Below, piece after piece: positions 15,129 to 27,357 of a DNA stretch of 64,000 nucleotides. The stretch lies in the NCBI RefSeq assembly GCF_014898055.3, contig NW_023602073.1:24661784-24725783 (forward strand), in the 5' to 3' direction. A program made the position numbers and the translations under genes. Below the pieces are notes generated by a model. The model ran no database searches. It was not told the DNA's origin and was given only the letters and a program-made list of their open reading frames with translations. Each line of letters opens with the position of its first letter. Position 1 is the first letter of the stretch. Source of the DNA: Talpa occidentalis (Eukaryota; Chordata; Mammalia; Eulipotyphla; Talpidae).

Positions 15129-15560
15129 AAGGCAGATGTGGTATATACACAGGATGGACTACTACTGAGCTATGAAAAAGGACACATCGGACCATTTGGA
15201 ACAACAAGGATGGAATGCTGGGGAAGGATTATGCTCAGTGAAATGAATCAGGAGAAAGACTTACTAGATAAATTCACTCCTGTTTGGACTTTGGAGAAAG
15301 AAAGCAAAGAAACTGACAATACAAACCAAAATAAAGTCCAGAAATAGGATTGCAGAATGCAAGGTACGGAAGAGGGAGGGTCAGTGGGTGTGGGTACGAA
15401 GTGGGAGGGGATTCAAAATCTATGGAGAAGCCCACAATGCACTGGTGGTGGGTGTGGTACTGCAGACATCTGAGGAGATGAGAATCTATTCCCTGAATCA
15501 CGTAGAGCAAGGTAACCCTGAATCACCAAATCCTTGACTCCAAAAAACTAAGAAATACTG
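15129..15560 (+). mobile_element. Old L1 3' fragment
   Basis: Decayed L1 ORF2 end and 3' UTR; the stretch reading as tyrosine-tyrosine-Ser/Thr near 15160 and the GGGAGGG/GGGTGTGGG run near 15375 are typical. The same fragment sits at 50430-50840 in unit D, so it predates the B/D duplication. Confidence 0.7.
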
Positions 15561-15766
15561 AGAAAACATTAAAACGAAGCAAACTCCCCAAAATATGTGG
15601 GATTCAGAAAACAATACCAAGAGGTAAATTTAAAGCATTAAACAATTACACTAGCAATAAGAGGGATCTCAGCTGAGGAACATAACTTCACACCTCAAGG
15701 TATTAGAAAAAAAACAATGTAAGCTCCATATTGGCAGAAAGGAAGACATTTAAAAAGAAATAAGAA

Positions 15767-16050
15767 GGGCCTCCCCGGTGGCGCAGTGGTTAAGCGCTGG
15801 GTTGCAAAGATGCCCCCAGCCTCTGCAGTGCCGGTTCGATCCCTGGCTGCCGGCGAGGGTACCACATGGCACTCAGACCTCTCCTGCCGCCCACTACTCC
15901 CCTCAGCAGTGTACTACTTCGGTCTGCCTGTTCTGCTCTCCAGTCTGGCTCTGGTGAATTCTCTCACCCTCCCGCACTTCTGACTGTACCCCAGTGCTTG
16001 TATAAATAAATAAACAAATCTTTTTTAAAAAATAAATAAATAAGTAAGAA
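15767..16050 (+). repeat. tRNA-derived SINE
   Basis: Full-length copy with CCTCCCCGGTGGCGCAG head, GGTTCGATCCC B box and (AAATA)n tail. Confidence 0.9.
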
Positions 16051-16361
16051 ATACATGAATGTAAAATCATGGCCAAAAAGCAGGAGCTCCTCTATGAGAG
16101 GGAGTCTGGATTTTGAAAGATCAATAAAACTGACAAAACCTTAGCTCAATTCAGTAAGAAGGAAAGACAGAGGACTCAAGTGTCAGGAAGGAGACCCCCC
16201 CCCTCCGCCCGCCACCAGGGAGAGCAAGACTAAGACTCCACGACAAAATAAGAGCATGTCTGCAACCCCAGAAACAGAAATTCCCAAACAAATTTTAGGA
16301 TGCTTTCCTGTTGACCACTGTACCTCCCACCTGTGTCATCTGCTGGATTCATTCCACCTAC

Positions 16362-16457
16362 CTGGGAGGATGACAGAATTTGCACTTCTCTTCACATCCC
16401 AGGGCTCCATCTTTTGCTCCCACAAGATGACCAGGTCAGGTTTAGACACAGCAAGAC
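16362..16457 (-). CDS. KRAB-B exon (unit B)
   Basis: 96-bp exon, the standard size for the second KRAB exon. Acceptor ATAAACAG lies just above 16457 and donor GTAGGT just below 16362 on the minus strand. It starts with two bases completing a Gly codon and ends with one base that pairs with the finger exon. The translation runs GLAVSKPDLVILWEQKMEPW, the recognisable KRAB-B box. No stop codon. KRAB-B supports KRAB-A in recruiting the TRIM28 corepressor. Confidence 0.93.
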
Positions 16458-16898
16458 CTGTTTATTAGGACAGGTGATATAAGATGAACAATCACCTGGA
16501 GATTCTCAAATTCCCAATACAATATAGTATTGTGCTCAGTAGAGAGGAAAGTATACAAGGTTCCAGAAAAGGATTGCTGCAAATACTTTTTCTGACAGCA
16601 CCTTTATCAGAAATCATTGAAATTTTCATATCCCAAGAACCGTATCTAGACCTGAGTCCTGGAATGTGGTAGAAGCTGGGATTGTAGCATATAGCAGTTA
16701 AAGCAGAGATTTTCTTGAATGAGCACTAATAGAGACAGCAAGTTGCATATCACCCCTAAGAGAGGTTTCAGTCATGATGAAACAGCATGAGACTTTCTTT
16801 CCAACAAACCCACAGTTTTTCCTTAAAGTAGGGATCTAAATGTACCCATAAATCTGGACATCCCAGGAGCATACCCACACACAGCACAGGAAACGCTA

Positions 16899-17069
<171 letters not shown>

Positions 17070-17137
17070 TCAAAATATACAATTACCACATGGCCAACAG
17101 CAGAGCTCTGAACAGGATATGAGGTGAAAAGACAGTT

Positions 17138-17427
17138 TTTAGGAGCCCCCAGGGTGGCACAAGGGCTTCAGTCTTAACACTATGAAGCTATGACAACCAC
17201 TGAAGGACGAGTTTGATCCCTGGTCAGGGATATGACTCACATGGCACAGCAGACCTCTCCTGTCTCACCCGCTGCTCCCCTCAGCAGTGTATTTCAATAG
17301 ACCTGCCTGTTCTGCTCCCCACTATCTCTGATGAATCATCTCATCCCCCCAATCTCCCTCACCTCTGGCCTGTGCCCCAGCAATTTATGTATAAATAAAT
17401 AAATCTTTTTATTTTTAAAAAAAAAGG
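17138..17427 (+). repeat. tRNA-derived SINE
   Basis: Diverged head (GAGCCCCCAGGGTGGCACAAG) and intact AATAAATAAATC tail. The paralogous copy at 31877-32150 in unit C shows insertion before duplication. Confidence 0.85.
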
Positions 17428-18175
17428 AAGACCTGGTTCTGAATGAGAAGAATGCCCTTACCCAGTGAGATCCGAGTTTACACAGTAACAGTCTAATGCA
17501 CCCACTGAGCACAGAGGATCATTTATGCCCACGAACCACCGTGGATGCTATAATTTCATGATGTCAAATCTGACCCAAGGGCACATATTTGTACAGCAAG
17601 GAGGCAGGACAATTGGAAAATTCATAGTAGAAACTGAGCTGAAAGACTGGAAGAAAATTGAAGGCAATGATGAAATACTAAGCAAAGCAAAAACAACACA
17701 ACAACAAATAGCCAATCATATTTGAACCCTTAGGGTCCATTATATATGTTGACTATTTTATAATTTTTAAAACTGAATACATGACAACTTTTTTGTTTAT
17801 TTCTCTGAAAGTATAAACAAATTATGAAAAGAATGTATGTGAAATGACTGGCATTTACACTGACATTCACACCAAAAAGAATGAAATAACTGATTATTTC
17901 ATTAAAGTTAAACAGGAAGAACCTGAACACTGAAAATTATAAAACTCTATTAAAGGAAATAAAACATACAAAGAAATAGAAAGACATCCTGTGCTCCTAG
18001 GTGGGAAGAACTAACATCATAAAGGACTTTATTGTCCAGAGCAATTTACAAATTTAATCAATACCTATCCACACATCAAGGAGGTTTGTTGTAAGGAAAC
18101 ATAACAATCACCACATTAATAGCAACCCACAGAAGGTCCCAAATAGCCAAATATCTTGAGAGAAAAGAAGAAAAT
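17428..18175. other. Intron of unit B KZFP
   Basis: AT-rich intron sequence. The part near 17960-18060 resembles a short old L1 ORF2 piece. No exon seen. Confidence 0.45.
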
Positions 18176-18450
18176 GGAGACTCCCTGGTGGTGCAGGTGG
18201 CTGAGCGCAGCGCTGTGAAGCCTGCACTGCCTCTGCACTGCTGGTTCCATCCCCACTGGCCTCGGAGCAACCCACATGGTGAGCAGACCTCTCCTGTCTC
18301 ACCCACTGCTCCCCTCAGCAATATATTTCGTCAGTCTGCCTGTTCCCCGCTCTGTCTCTGGTGAATCCTCGCACTCTCCCGGGCATCTGGCCTGTGCCCT
18401 GGCTCTTGTATAAATAAAAGAAATCTTTTTAAACCTTTAAAAAAAAAAAA
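18176..18450 (+). repeat. tRNA-derived SINE
   Basis: Head GACTCCCTGGTGGTGCAG, tail TTGTATAAATAAAAGAAATC and poly-A. It ends next to an LTR. Confidence 0.85.
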
Positions 18451-18457
18451 AAAGTAC

Positions 18458-20194
18458 TGGGAGCCACGCTACTCATGTGTCTGACAAAGGTCCGGGCATG
18501 GGGCAGATTTCTGAAAAGTCAGGAATCTCTTTAGCTGACTCCTAGATTCTTCTCATTTGTTTATGGCTAGTTTCTACCATTGTTAAAATACGCATTTAAA
18601 AGTAAAACTGCAAATACTGTTTAATCAATTACTGAATAACCAAATTGATGGCAAATGGCACTGCATGATATAAATGTTACATTTTTTAATAAAATTAGTA
18701 GTTCTCTGCCAAAAGGCAGTAATTCAACATCTGGCCTTACATTAACAAAGTGAAAAAACTTCTGGGAACAAAAGGCTGTAAACATCTCTCAGGCTAATTC
18801 CCCTAGATGTAACAATTGATATGGTAGCTGTTAAGAGTATGCATTCAAGAATAAGTTAACAACAATTTTGTGACTGGTTAAGCTAATAACCATGGCAGCA
18901 CAAATAATGCATTTGGAAATAGTCAGTGTTACAACTACTGATATGTCACGTATTTACCATTTCAAAAACCAAAAGCTATAACCATCTCCAGCCCTGCCCC
19001 TGATGAAATATTTGTAGTTCCTTAAAACAACAACCAGCAATCTTACAGAAAATGGAAATTTCCCTTGATCTTAAAGTTAGATAAGGAAACTAGGCTGACT
19101 AGATAAGTACAGAAGTAATAGGTAGAAAACTCTTTTGTTAGATTAGGAAAGTTCTTCCCTTAATTGAGAGCTGGAGCTAGGAAAGAGTCAGTGTGGCTTG
19201 CCTGGCATTAAAGCCCTCCAAGCCCTTGGTTCCTCAATATCGAATCAATATTAAAACAATATACTATAGGGCCTCCCCAGTGGCGCAGAGGTTGAGCGCT
19301 GGGTTGCGAAGCTGCCCGCGGCCTCTGCGGCGCCAGTTCGATCCCCGGCTGCTCCCCGGCCACAGGAGGAGGGCCCCACATGGCGCGCAGACCTCTCCTG
19401 CCGCCCGCTGCTCCCCTCAGCAGTGTACTTCAGTCCTTCTGCCTGCTCTGCTCCCCGCTCTGGCTTTGGCGAATTCTCTCACCCTCCCGGGCTTCTGACT
19501 GTACCCAGTGCATGTATAAACAAAAACAAACAAACAAATAAATAAATAAACATGCCTCTATTAAAAAAAAAAAAAAAACGGGAAATTTAGATTTAATAAA
19601 AAAAAAATATACTATAGATGATTTCTTTATAATAGCCTTCTGTTTTTTGCTTTAATCATTTGGTTATATGTTAGTCTAAACTTCATAGGTTAGTTAGAAA
19701 ATATCCCTTTGTCTCCCTTCCCCCAGGTAACCTGTCCTTTGTTTCCCCTAGCCCTTAGTTAATCATTCACCATGGCAAACATAGAAATGTTAGTTGCAGT
19801 TACATAGGCTTTTTGCTAGTAATATAACTGTTGGGTTGTTTAAAGTAAATAACTATTTTAAGAACATTTGTTAGCAACTGTGCCTTCTTTAAGACAAAGA
19901 ATAATAAATGTCACAACCACTGCAGGATGGCAAACAGACCTTTGGCTGCTCTTGAAAAACATGTGATGATTGTTATCTTCCTACCTTAATGCATATGCTC
20001 ATGCACTCACAATTTGTCTTAGTATAAATAAAGAACTGCTGAGACCCTCAGCAGGACGATGCCTGCACCCTGCACCCTGATCCAGTGTCCACATCTCCTC
20101 ATTCCCCCTGCCCCGCATTTTCTACAATTACGCCAACGCCTTGCCATCCTTCAGGAACCCCTGACACCCAGGCTGCTGCGGCTGGCTCGCAGCA
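18458..20194 (+). repeat. Class II-like solo LTR, with nested SINE
   Basis: Long LTR starting TGGGAGCCACGC and ending CTCGCAGCA. The 3' part has AATAAA (about 20024) followed by GAGACCCTCAGCAGG and a C-rich U5. The same U5 pattern is found at 49160-49323 and, inverted, at 33700-33900, so these three are one family. A SINE is inserted at 19268. I could not find a clean target duplication for this copy. The class II assignment rests on size, U5 style and the 6-bp duplication of the unit C copy. Confidence 0.65.
19268..19580 (+). repeat. tRNA-derived SINE inside LTR
   Basis: Nearly intact, long-form copy with the GCTGCTCCCCGGCCACAGGA segment that other long copies (25358, 26469, 45605) share; probably a younger subfamily. 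Confidence 0.9.
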
Positions 20195-20282
20195 AAAAAG
20201 AAAAAGAAAAGAAGAAAATGTAACTATCACACTTCCTGACTTCAAAATATATATAACACCAACAGTAATCAGAACACATTTT

Positions 20283-20545
20283 ACAGGCCTCCCCTGGTGG
20301 CGCAGGAAGTTGAGCACAGCACTGTGAAGCTGTCCGCAGCCTCCGCAGCACCAGTTTGATCCTGGCCAGCCAGCGAGGGTCCCACATGGCCCAGCAGACC
20401 TCTCCTGTTGTGCCTGCTGCTCCCCTCAGCAGTGTTTCAATAGATATGCCTATTTTGCTCCCTACTCTGTCTCTGGTGAATGTACTCAGCCCCACACCTC
20501 AGGCCTGCACCCCAGCTCTTGTATGAATAAATCTTTAAATAACAA
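20283..20545 (+). repeat. tRNA-derived SINE
   Basis: Full-length copy with CCTCCCCTGGTGGCGCAG head and ATGAATAAATCTTTAAATAA tail. Confidence 0.85.
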
Positions 20546-20559
20546 AAGAATTTTAAAAT

Positions 20560-21030
20560 AAAAATAAATAAAACAAAATTTATAATGTTGCCATCCAATC
20601 TGAGAAACCAACCAATGAGTCAATTAAAAACAGGCAAAGGAACTAAATAAACACTTCGCTAAAGAAGAAATTCTGAGGTCCAACAGACATAGGAATGTTC
20701 ACTTTAATTTATTGTAATAAAAATGTAAATTAAAACCACACTGAAATGCCACCTCACCCCTTGAAAATGGCCCAAACAAAAAAGAGTGAAATTAACAACG
20801 TTGGAGAGGGTGCAGAGAAAAAGGAGCTCTCACCCACAGCTGGCGGCCACGAGAGTGGTACAGTCCCTGCAGATAATGGTGCAGAGATTTAAGAAAAAAA
20901 AAAAAGGAAACTCCATATAATCAGCAATACTTCCATAAGTTATTTATACAAACGTGAAAATTCATTACAGAAAGGTTCATCTACACCTATGAACAGAGGA
21001 GCAGTGTTCCTAACTGCAGAGCCAAGCTAA
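20560..21030 (+). mobile_element. Old L1 ORF2 fragment
   Basis: Decayed L1 sequence, recognisable by the AAAAACAGGCAAAGGAACT and CACCCCTTGAAAATGGCC stretches. A longer copy of the same insertion is at 32155-32750 in unit C. Confidence 0.7.
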
Positions 21031-21048
21031 AGAAAACAAATCACTCAC

Positions 21049-21265
21049 CACAGATTTATTCATTGCTGCTCTCACAAATGCCTAAGGACTCTGGAAGTGG
21101 TGCTGGGAGAGGTGAATGGAATCCAGCAAGAGAGGCAGCTCACACCTGGGTCCTGGAGTGTCCTGGTCCAGAGCTCCCCTCACTGCCTGGGAGAGACCAG
21201 AGAGTCACTCATGTGACAGCCATGTTCACACTTGAGAAGGGGCAGGAAAGGACCTACAAGTCCAT
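21049..21265 (-). CDS. KZFP start exon (unit B)
   Basis: Upstream exon of the unit B KRAB-ZNF gene, mostly 5' untranslated. Only its last 15 bases are coding: ATG AAT AAA TCT GTG (21063-21049), followed at once by a GTGAGTG donor. The exon ends on a whole codon and KRAB-A begins on one, so the protein would start MNKSVEPLTF. Coding pieces 15+127+96+2213 total 2451 bases, exactly 817 codons including the stop. The 5' boundary near 21265 is a guess from a CTTTCTACCAG acceptor. The same exon and donor occur at 33194-33208 and 53157-53171. Confidence 0.8.
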
Positions 21266-21314
21266 TACTGGTAGAAAGTTTCAAAATGATTAATCACTTA
21301 AAAAAAAATTGATC

Positions 21315-21580
21315 ACGGGCCTCCCTGGTGGCGCAAGGGGTTAAGACACAATCCATGAAGATATCCGCAGCCACTGCAGCACAAGTTGGATCCCGTTGGC
21401 CAGGGAGCTATCCACATGGCACAGCGGACCTCACCTGTCTCGCCCGCTACTCCCCTCAGCAGTGTATTACAGTCAGTCTGTTCTGTTCCCCACTCCGTCT
21501 CTGGTGAATCCTCTCACACACCCCCACACTTCAGGGCTGTACCCCAGTTCTTGTATGCATAAATAACTTTAAAAAAAATT
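21315..21580 (+). repeat. tRNA-derived SINE
   Basis: GGGCCTCCCTGGTGGCGCAAG head, TGCATAAATAACTTTAAA tail. Confidence 0.85.
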
Positions 21581-21987
21581 GGTCACAATTTCAAAGGAAA
21601 TGATGCACCTAATGCACGTTTTTGGTAGGAAATTCCCAGAAATGGTTCCGTGAGCACTGCTTCCCCAGATTCCTTTCCTTGTACAACCCCCTAGACAATG
21701 ACTTGGATTTGAGCTGGGATGTTCGCCCAAAGCAAATCAGTGCGCAAGCGCTCAGGTTTAAAAGCACTTTTCCAGGGGTTGTGCTTCTGGGACACTGTCT
21801 CCTGGGGAGACACCCGGGGTTAACCGGTCAGGGCACACGGCTGAGCGAAAACCACGGCAATCCCCCCCAAAAGGAAGGTAAATTGTTAACCCAACCAGCC
21901 TCAGTCAGGGCATAGGATAACAACAGCCTCCTGTGTCATCAGGCAACACCGCGTAAGTGACGGGAAAAGCCCAAAATTCAGAACCAT
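21581..21987. other. First intron/promoter flank, unit B
   Basis: Duplicated non-coding block matching 6030-6460, 33540-33686 plus 35194-35470, and 54110-54232 plus 55058-55320. No coding signal. Confidence 0.6.
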
Positions 21988-22255
21988 GGTGGGCCTCCCC
22001 TGGTGGCGTAGCGGTTGAGCGCTGGGCTGGGAAGCTGCCCCCATCCTCTGCAGCGCTGGTTTGATCCCCGGCCACCAGCAAGGGTCACACATGGCGCGCA
22101 GACCTCTCCTGCCGCCCGCTGCTCCCCTCAGCACTTCACCTCGTCAGTCTAACTGTTCTGTTCCCCGCTCTGGCTCTGGTGAATTTTCTCACCCTCCTGC
22201 ACTTCTGACTGTACCCAGTGCTTGTATAAATAAATAAATAATTCCTTAAAAAAAA
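21988..22255 (+). repeat. tRNA-derived SINE
   Basis: CCTCCCCTGGTGGCGTAGC head, TTTGATCCCCGG B box and TTGTATAAATAAATAAATAA tail. Confidence 0.9.
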
Positions 22256-22975
22256 TTCAGAACCATCATCTTCCAGCAATAAAACTGCGGGCGTGTTTGC
22301 TGAAAGGCAGTAAACTTGGGTGGATCTTTACAGAGAAAAAGTTCAACGAACCCCGTAAAACCACACTCCGGCTTTCTAACAATTCACGGGAGCGGGAAAT
22401 TCTAAAATTCCACGACCAAACAATCAACAGAACGTCACAATCGCACCAGAACTCCTGAAAATACGCAGGGGTGTCACCTGGGGGGACTCCCCTGTGTCCA
22501 GGGCGGGGTCCCCGCAACTCCACCCGCACGCCCGAGCCTCCCCCGCCGGGCGGACCCTCCCGCGCGCCTGTTCCAGGGCCCCGGGGCTCCCCCCCTCCCC
22601 CGCCTCAGGCCTCACCCGACGCGCCTCTACCGTGTCCGCAGCCCCCGGGCTCCCCCTTCTCCCCACACCCGCACTCAGGTCCTCAGTTTCACCGCAAACC
22701 CAGCCTTCAGACACAAAGTCAGCGCCCAACCCGCGGTCGGCGGCAGCAACGACAGCGCAGGGTCCCGCGCCTCCCGGAAGGAGGGGGAGGACGCGGGGCC
22801 GCACCTGCGCAGACCAACCCGGAAGCCCCTTCCCAGAGCCCTTTTGCGGGAACCGCGTGTCCTCGGGCGACTACATTCCCCACAATCCTGTGCGCTGCCC
22901 GTCAGGGACCGTCTGGGCGCGCGTCTTCGCCTTGGGGCTCAAGGACATACGAGGTGGCGGGGCCAGGTGGGCGCA
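22256..22975 (-). promoter_or_regulatory. CpG-rich promoter of the unit B KZFP
   Basis: Strongly CpG-rich block (about 22450-22960) about 1.4 kb upstream of the start exon. It has a ZNF143/Staf-like site at 22869-22894 (GACTACATTCCCCACAATCC), GC boxes and a possible first-exon donor CCCCAGGTGACAC near 22480 on the minus strand. Proline-rich reading frames here are by-products of the GC content. Near-identical blocks lie at 35460-36150 and, more diverged, at 6780 and 55490. Confidence 0.7.
22869..22894 (+). promoter_or_regulatory. ZNF143/Staf-like promoter motif
   Basis: ACTACATTCCCCACAATCCT fits the ACTACAnnTCCCAnnAT pattern of ZNF143/THAP11-bound promoters. The same element is kept at 7224, 36035 and 55877 in the other three units. 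Confidence 0.65.
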
Positions 22976-22977
22976 GC

Positions 22978-23395
22978 CCCTCAGATTGCTCTGAAAGGGA
23001 ACTGCTAAGAAAAAGAAATCTTTCCCTGTTAAGAGTCATAGACCTGTAAATGTAAAGTAAATAACAAGTTTGCTTCCTTAATAAGCATATCTAAACAAGG
23101 TCTGGCAGCCCACCAAGCTGATAGATCTCCAAGGCCATCCTCAAAGATCTCTGTCCTTCCCCTTTTCCTGTGTCAAGAATTTGTATGCTAACTAACCAAC
23201 TTTATCAATGTAAAGTGCTTGTGTAGAAAAGAAACTCTTTGGCTCTAGACCAGGGCTCAGACCTTATGGGACTACCCAGGTCTGAGACCTCAAGCATTAG
23301 TAACAAAGCTTTCCTGACCTCACCATTCCTAAAGTACTGCTTGTTCTTCCCCTGCCTGGGTAAAAGGCTAGAATTTATTTCTGCAAACAGTTCCA
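22978..23395. repeat. Unit B-specific insertion, unclassified
   Basis: About 415 bases absent from the otherwise collinear unit C sequence at 36140-36150. Its ends carry an imperfect inverted GGAACTG/CAGTTCC. It may be a small LTR or a DNA element; I cannot classify it. Confidence 0.4.
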
Positions 23396-24775
23396 GGCAC
23401 AGGAACTGAGTCAGGTTGGCGAGGAAAAGGAGGGGTCCTTGCTTTGATCCCAAAGAAGTGGGTTCCTCTTACTTTGCCCTCCCTCTGTGCTTGAGGAGCT
23501 GCATCCCCAGGAGGGTGTTATGGGCACACTTCCTGTTCAGCATCTTGAATAAACTCCATGTAAAGGCGTTTCTCTGTGGCAGTTTTGCCTTTTGGGCGCC
23601 AGTGAGAGACCAAGTGCAGAGGCTCCCAGTAGGGACTGTGTACCCTCAGACCCCATTTTTTCTATCCATTGTGTGAGGGTTCAGAGCTGCTGGAGGCCAC
23701 CAAGTTGAGCCAGGGTTCCCTCCGCCTTTTCTTAAGTCTGCTCACAGTCTCCTCATTTCTCGCTAAATGGTTTTTACTGACATTTTCCATCTTGTCAGGT
23801 CCATTTTAAGAGTTATCGGCTGATCAAAAACAAAGCAACTGCTGCCCGAGCCCACTGCTAGCACTGCCTGCCTCTGATGGACTTGCGGCCCAGACACACA
23901 CGCTCTCTTCCCACACATTCTGTCATTCCTAAGTAATGTCTCCTAACATCTTTACATGTGGCATTTAATATGTATCACAGCCATGAGAACGTGTTCATTC
24001 TATTGGCCATGAAAAGGGACTGTTCAAAGAAATAGGATACAATTTTATAGGTCCTGATTGAGAATTTGCTGGGTATTGCTTCTAATTATAATTGTGACTA
24101 AAGCCGAATTTGTGAAGAAAGCCTCTCGGGATTACCTGGTGAGTCACAGTTCAAGGAGAGACAAGACAAGAAATGAAAATACAGAAATTTACGACAAAGA
24201 GATACTGATTAAAGTCCACTCACACCTTGTGAAGCTACATGGACACATCAGAGTTCAAAAAGGAAAGAGTTGCAGGAAATGGGGCATGTGAATATATTAG
24301 GGTACCTAACTGGAGTGCTTCAACTTCACTGAGATTATTCAAGTTAAACCTAAAACGGTAGGACTATTGTCCGCTCTGTGGAGGTTAGGTCCAGGGCCAA
24401 TCAAGGGGAGGGCTTGAGAAAGACTACCATTGCCAATGCCTGCAAATGAGCTCATGTAAAGAAATTATATTGTGATTCGTCAGGGTGTGTTCTAGGGAAT
24501 GTAGCAAGATCCTCTGAGGGTACCATGGAGTGCTGGATGAAAGCTCTTGACAATACTCCTATATAATTGTCAATATACACATTACATCTGGTGTTACTAA
24601 ACGGACCAAAAAAAAAGTGCAGTTGTTGCAAAATACAATTAAACTATTTGAGATTTAAGGACTGTGTGAATGGAGCCTGACACTGTGTTGACAACCAGTT
24701 TATTGTTCCTATAGTTTACCTATTCCTTGAACAAGGAGGAATTGGTGAATGTTGATGAAGGATAACATGTAATCA
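23396..24775. other. B/C unit junction and unit C flank
   Basis: Non-coding duplicated flank, very similar to 1-1197 from about 23620 on. No gene seen. Confidence 0.65.
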
Positions 24776-25015
24776 GGGCCTCCCTGGTGCCCTAGAAATT
24801 AAGTCTCACCCTTATTACAGCTAAGGCCCTAGTTTGATCCAGGCCAGGGAACTGACCCACATGGACTAACAGTCCTCTCCTTTCATGCCCACTGCTCCCC
24901 TTAGCAGTGTAGTTCAGTTAATCTGCCTGTTCTGCTCCTCACTCTGTCGCTGATGAATCCTCTCACCCACTACACCACTGCCCCACATTCTTGTTCTTCT
25001 ATGCAAAAAAAAATT
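24776..25015 (+). repeat. tRNA-derived SINE, old copy
   Basis: Same insertion as 1198-1437 in unit A, nearly base for base. Confidence 0.8.
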
Positions 25016-25072
25016 ACAAAAGAATGTTATCAGATATACCTGAGGATATCCACATAAAAATCATTTGGGCTT

Positions 25073-25345
25073 ATGGGCCTCCCTGGTGGCACAGGGGTCA
25101 AAGTCTCAGTGCTATCAAGCTGTTGTCAGACACTACAGCATGGATTTGATTCCCAGCCAGGGAGTGGACCCACATGGTGAGCAGAACTCTCCTGTCTCTC
25201 CTGCTGCTCCCCTTCTCAGTGTATTTTAGTAGAGCTGCCTGTTCTCTCTGCTCTGTCTCTGGTGAATCCTCTCACCCCCGCCCCCACCTAACCTTGGCCT
25301 CGACCTCTGATCTTACATGCGCAAATAAATAAATCTTTTTTTTAA
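25073..25345 (+). repeat. tRNA-derived SINE
   Basis: Same insertion as 1497-1770 in unit A. A younger SINE is inserted next to its tail. Confidence 0.85.
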
Positions 25346-25356
25346 AATCAGCTTTA

Positions 25357-25668
25357 TTGGGCCTCCCCGGTGGCGCAACAGTTGAGCGCTGGGTTGCAAA
25401 GCTGCCCGCGGCCTCTGCGGCGACGGTTCGATCCCTGGCTGCTCCCCGGCCACCGGAGGAGAGTCCACCAGCAAGGGTCACACATGGCGCGCAGACCTCT
25501 CCTGCCACCCGCTGCTCCCCTCAGCAGTGTACTTCGGTCCTTCTGCCTGCTCTGCTCCCCGCCTGGCTCTGGTGAATTCTCTCACCCTCCCGAGCTTCTG
25601 TTGTACCCAGTGCATGTATAAACAAAAAACAAACAAATAAATAAAACATGCCTCTATAAAAAAAAATC
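25357..25668 (+). repeat. tRNA-derived SINE, young form
   Basis: Long-form copy absent from the matching place in unit A (about 1770), so it came in after the A/C duplication. GACGGTTCGATCCC B box intact. Confidence 0.9.
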
Positions 25669-26389
25669 AGCTTTATTAAAACATATTAAGTTCACATACA
25701 GTCTAAATATTCAGCTACCAGTGTATGCTCTTTGGTAAAAATCAAGTTGCAGGTATTTAAGGAGCATTCTTGTTCTTCTGCGTCTTGGATCCCAATGTTG
25801 GTGGTCAACATAGAGGCTCATTACTTAGCTAATGTGCACACACACAATTCTATGCTCTGTTACTGGAAAGTCACCTGTTCTCTCATCATGTACCTGTGAA
25901 GATTTCTTTGGGCAACAACATCAAATAATATTCATTACCTCTATTACTACCATGAAGATATATAAGGATTTTAATCAGCTGTCAGTATATTTCCATAGGG
26001 AGAAATTGATGAAATGATTTGAACTCTAGCATGTTCCTATGTCTGACATTTATGCCAACGATGAAGCCCATAACTCTTCTTGGTGATTTAGATCAATGTT
26101 AGTCACCCAGAAGCAACATCTCCTTTTAGATTTTCTGATACATGGCCCATTACTGTCCTAAACTTACCCTGAAAGTTAGTTATGAACAAATTCATCTACT
26201 AAGAGGGTATCTCAGATGTTTGAGGCAGCAAAAAAGCAAACACATGACTTCACATACACAGGGGATAAAGCCAGATAATTAAGAGAATTAGAGCTGAGTT
26301 ACAATCATGAACTCTGCATAATATACCAAGTATGACTGATAAAATGTAGACAGAAATTAATTATACCTCAACCATCGTATTAAACATTA
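25669..26389. other. Unit C 3' flank
   Basis: Duplicated sequence downstream of the finger exon, matching 1771-2232 and 45920-46550. No gene seen. Confidence 0.6.
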
Positions 26390-26468
26390 CCTACATTCTC
26401 GACATTCATAGGGTTTGGCTCCAATCTGACTTTCCAATGTACAATGAGGGGTGATTTCCTGTAGAATG

Positions 26469-26471
26469 TTT

Positions 26472-26523
<52 letters not shown>

Positions 26524-26772
26524 ATACATGCACTGGGTACAGTCAGAAGTGCGGGAGGGTGAGAGAATTCACCAGAGCCAGAGTGGGGAGCAGAGCAGGC
26601 ACAAGGACCGAAGTACACTGCTGAGGGGAGCAGCGGGCAGCAAGACAGGTCTGCACGCCATGTGGGACCCCCCTCCGGTGGCCGGAGAGCAGCCGGGGAT
26701 TGAACCGGCGCCACAGAGGCCGCGGGCAGCTTTGCAACCCAGCGCTCAACCGCTGCGCCACCGGGGAGGCCC
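26469..26772 (-). repeat. tRNA-derived SINE in finger exon
   Basis: Inverted long-form copy with a poly-T run of about 35 bases at its left edge. The flanking finger sequence TGTAGAATGTTTTCTT repeats on both sides, a target duplication of about 16 bases. Confidence 0.92.
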
Positions 26773-27075
26773 TGTAGAATGTTTTCTTACACTTTAGACA
26801 TTCATAGCGTTTCCCTCCAGTGTCAATCCTCTCATGTTCGGCGAGGGCTGATTTCCAGGAGAAAGTTTTCCTACACTCTTGACATTTCACAGAGTTTCTC
26901 TCCAGTGTGATTTCTCTGATGTACAAAGAGGAGTGATTTCCTGTAGAACGTTTTCTTACACTTTGGACTTTCATGGGGTTTTTCTGCTGCATGAGTTGTC
27001 TGAAGAGCACCCAGGTATGTCTTGTGGCAGAACGATATCTTACATCCTTTCCATTTATAAGACTTCACTCCTGCG

Positions 27076-27357
27076 AGTTGTTTTTTTTTTTTTTTTTTGA
27101 AGATTTATTTATTTATACAAGAACTGGGGTATAGGCCAGAAGTGCGGGAGGGTGAGAGGGTTCACCAGGAAGAGCAGGGAGCAGAAGAGGCAGATGGACT
27201 GGAAACACTGTTGAGGGTAGCAGCAGGCAAGAGAGGAGAGGTCTGCCGCACCATGTGGGTATCTCCCTGGCAGGCCTGGAATCAAACTGACACTGCAGAG
27301 CCTGCAGACACCTTCACAGTGCTGCGCTCAACCCACTGTGTCGCCAGGGAGAAACCC
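27076..27357 (-). repeat. tRNA-derived SINE in finger exon
   Basis: Inverted copy from the poly-T at 27079 to TCGCCAGGGAGAAACCC. Interrupts the finger-exon remnant. Confidence 0.85.
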
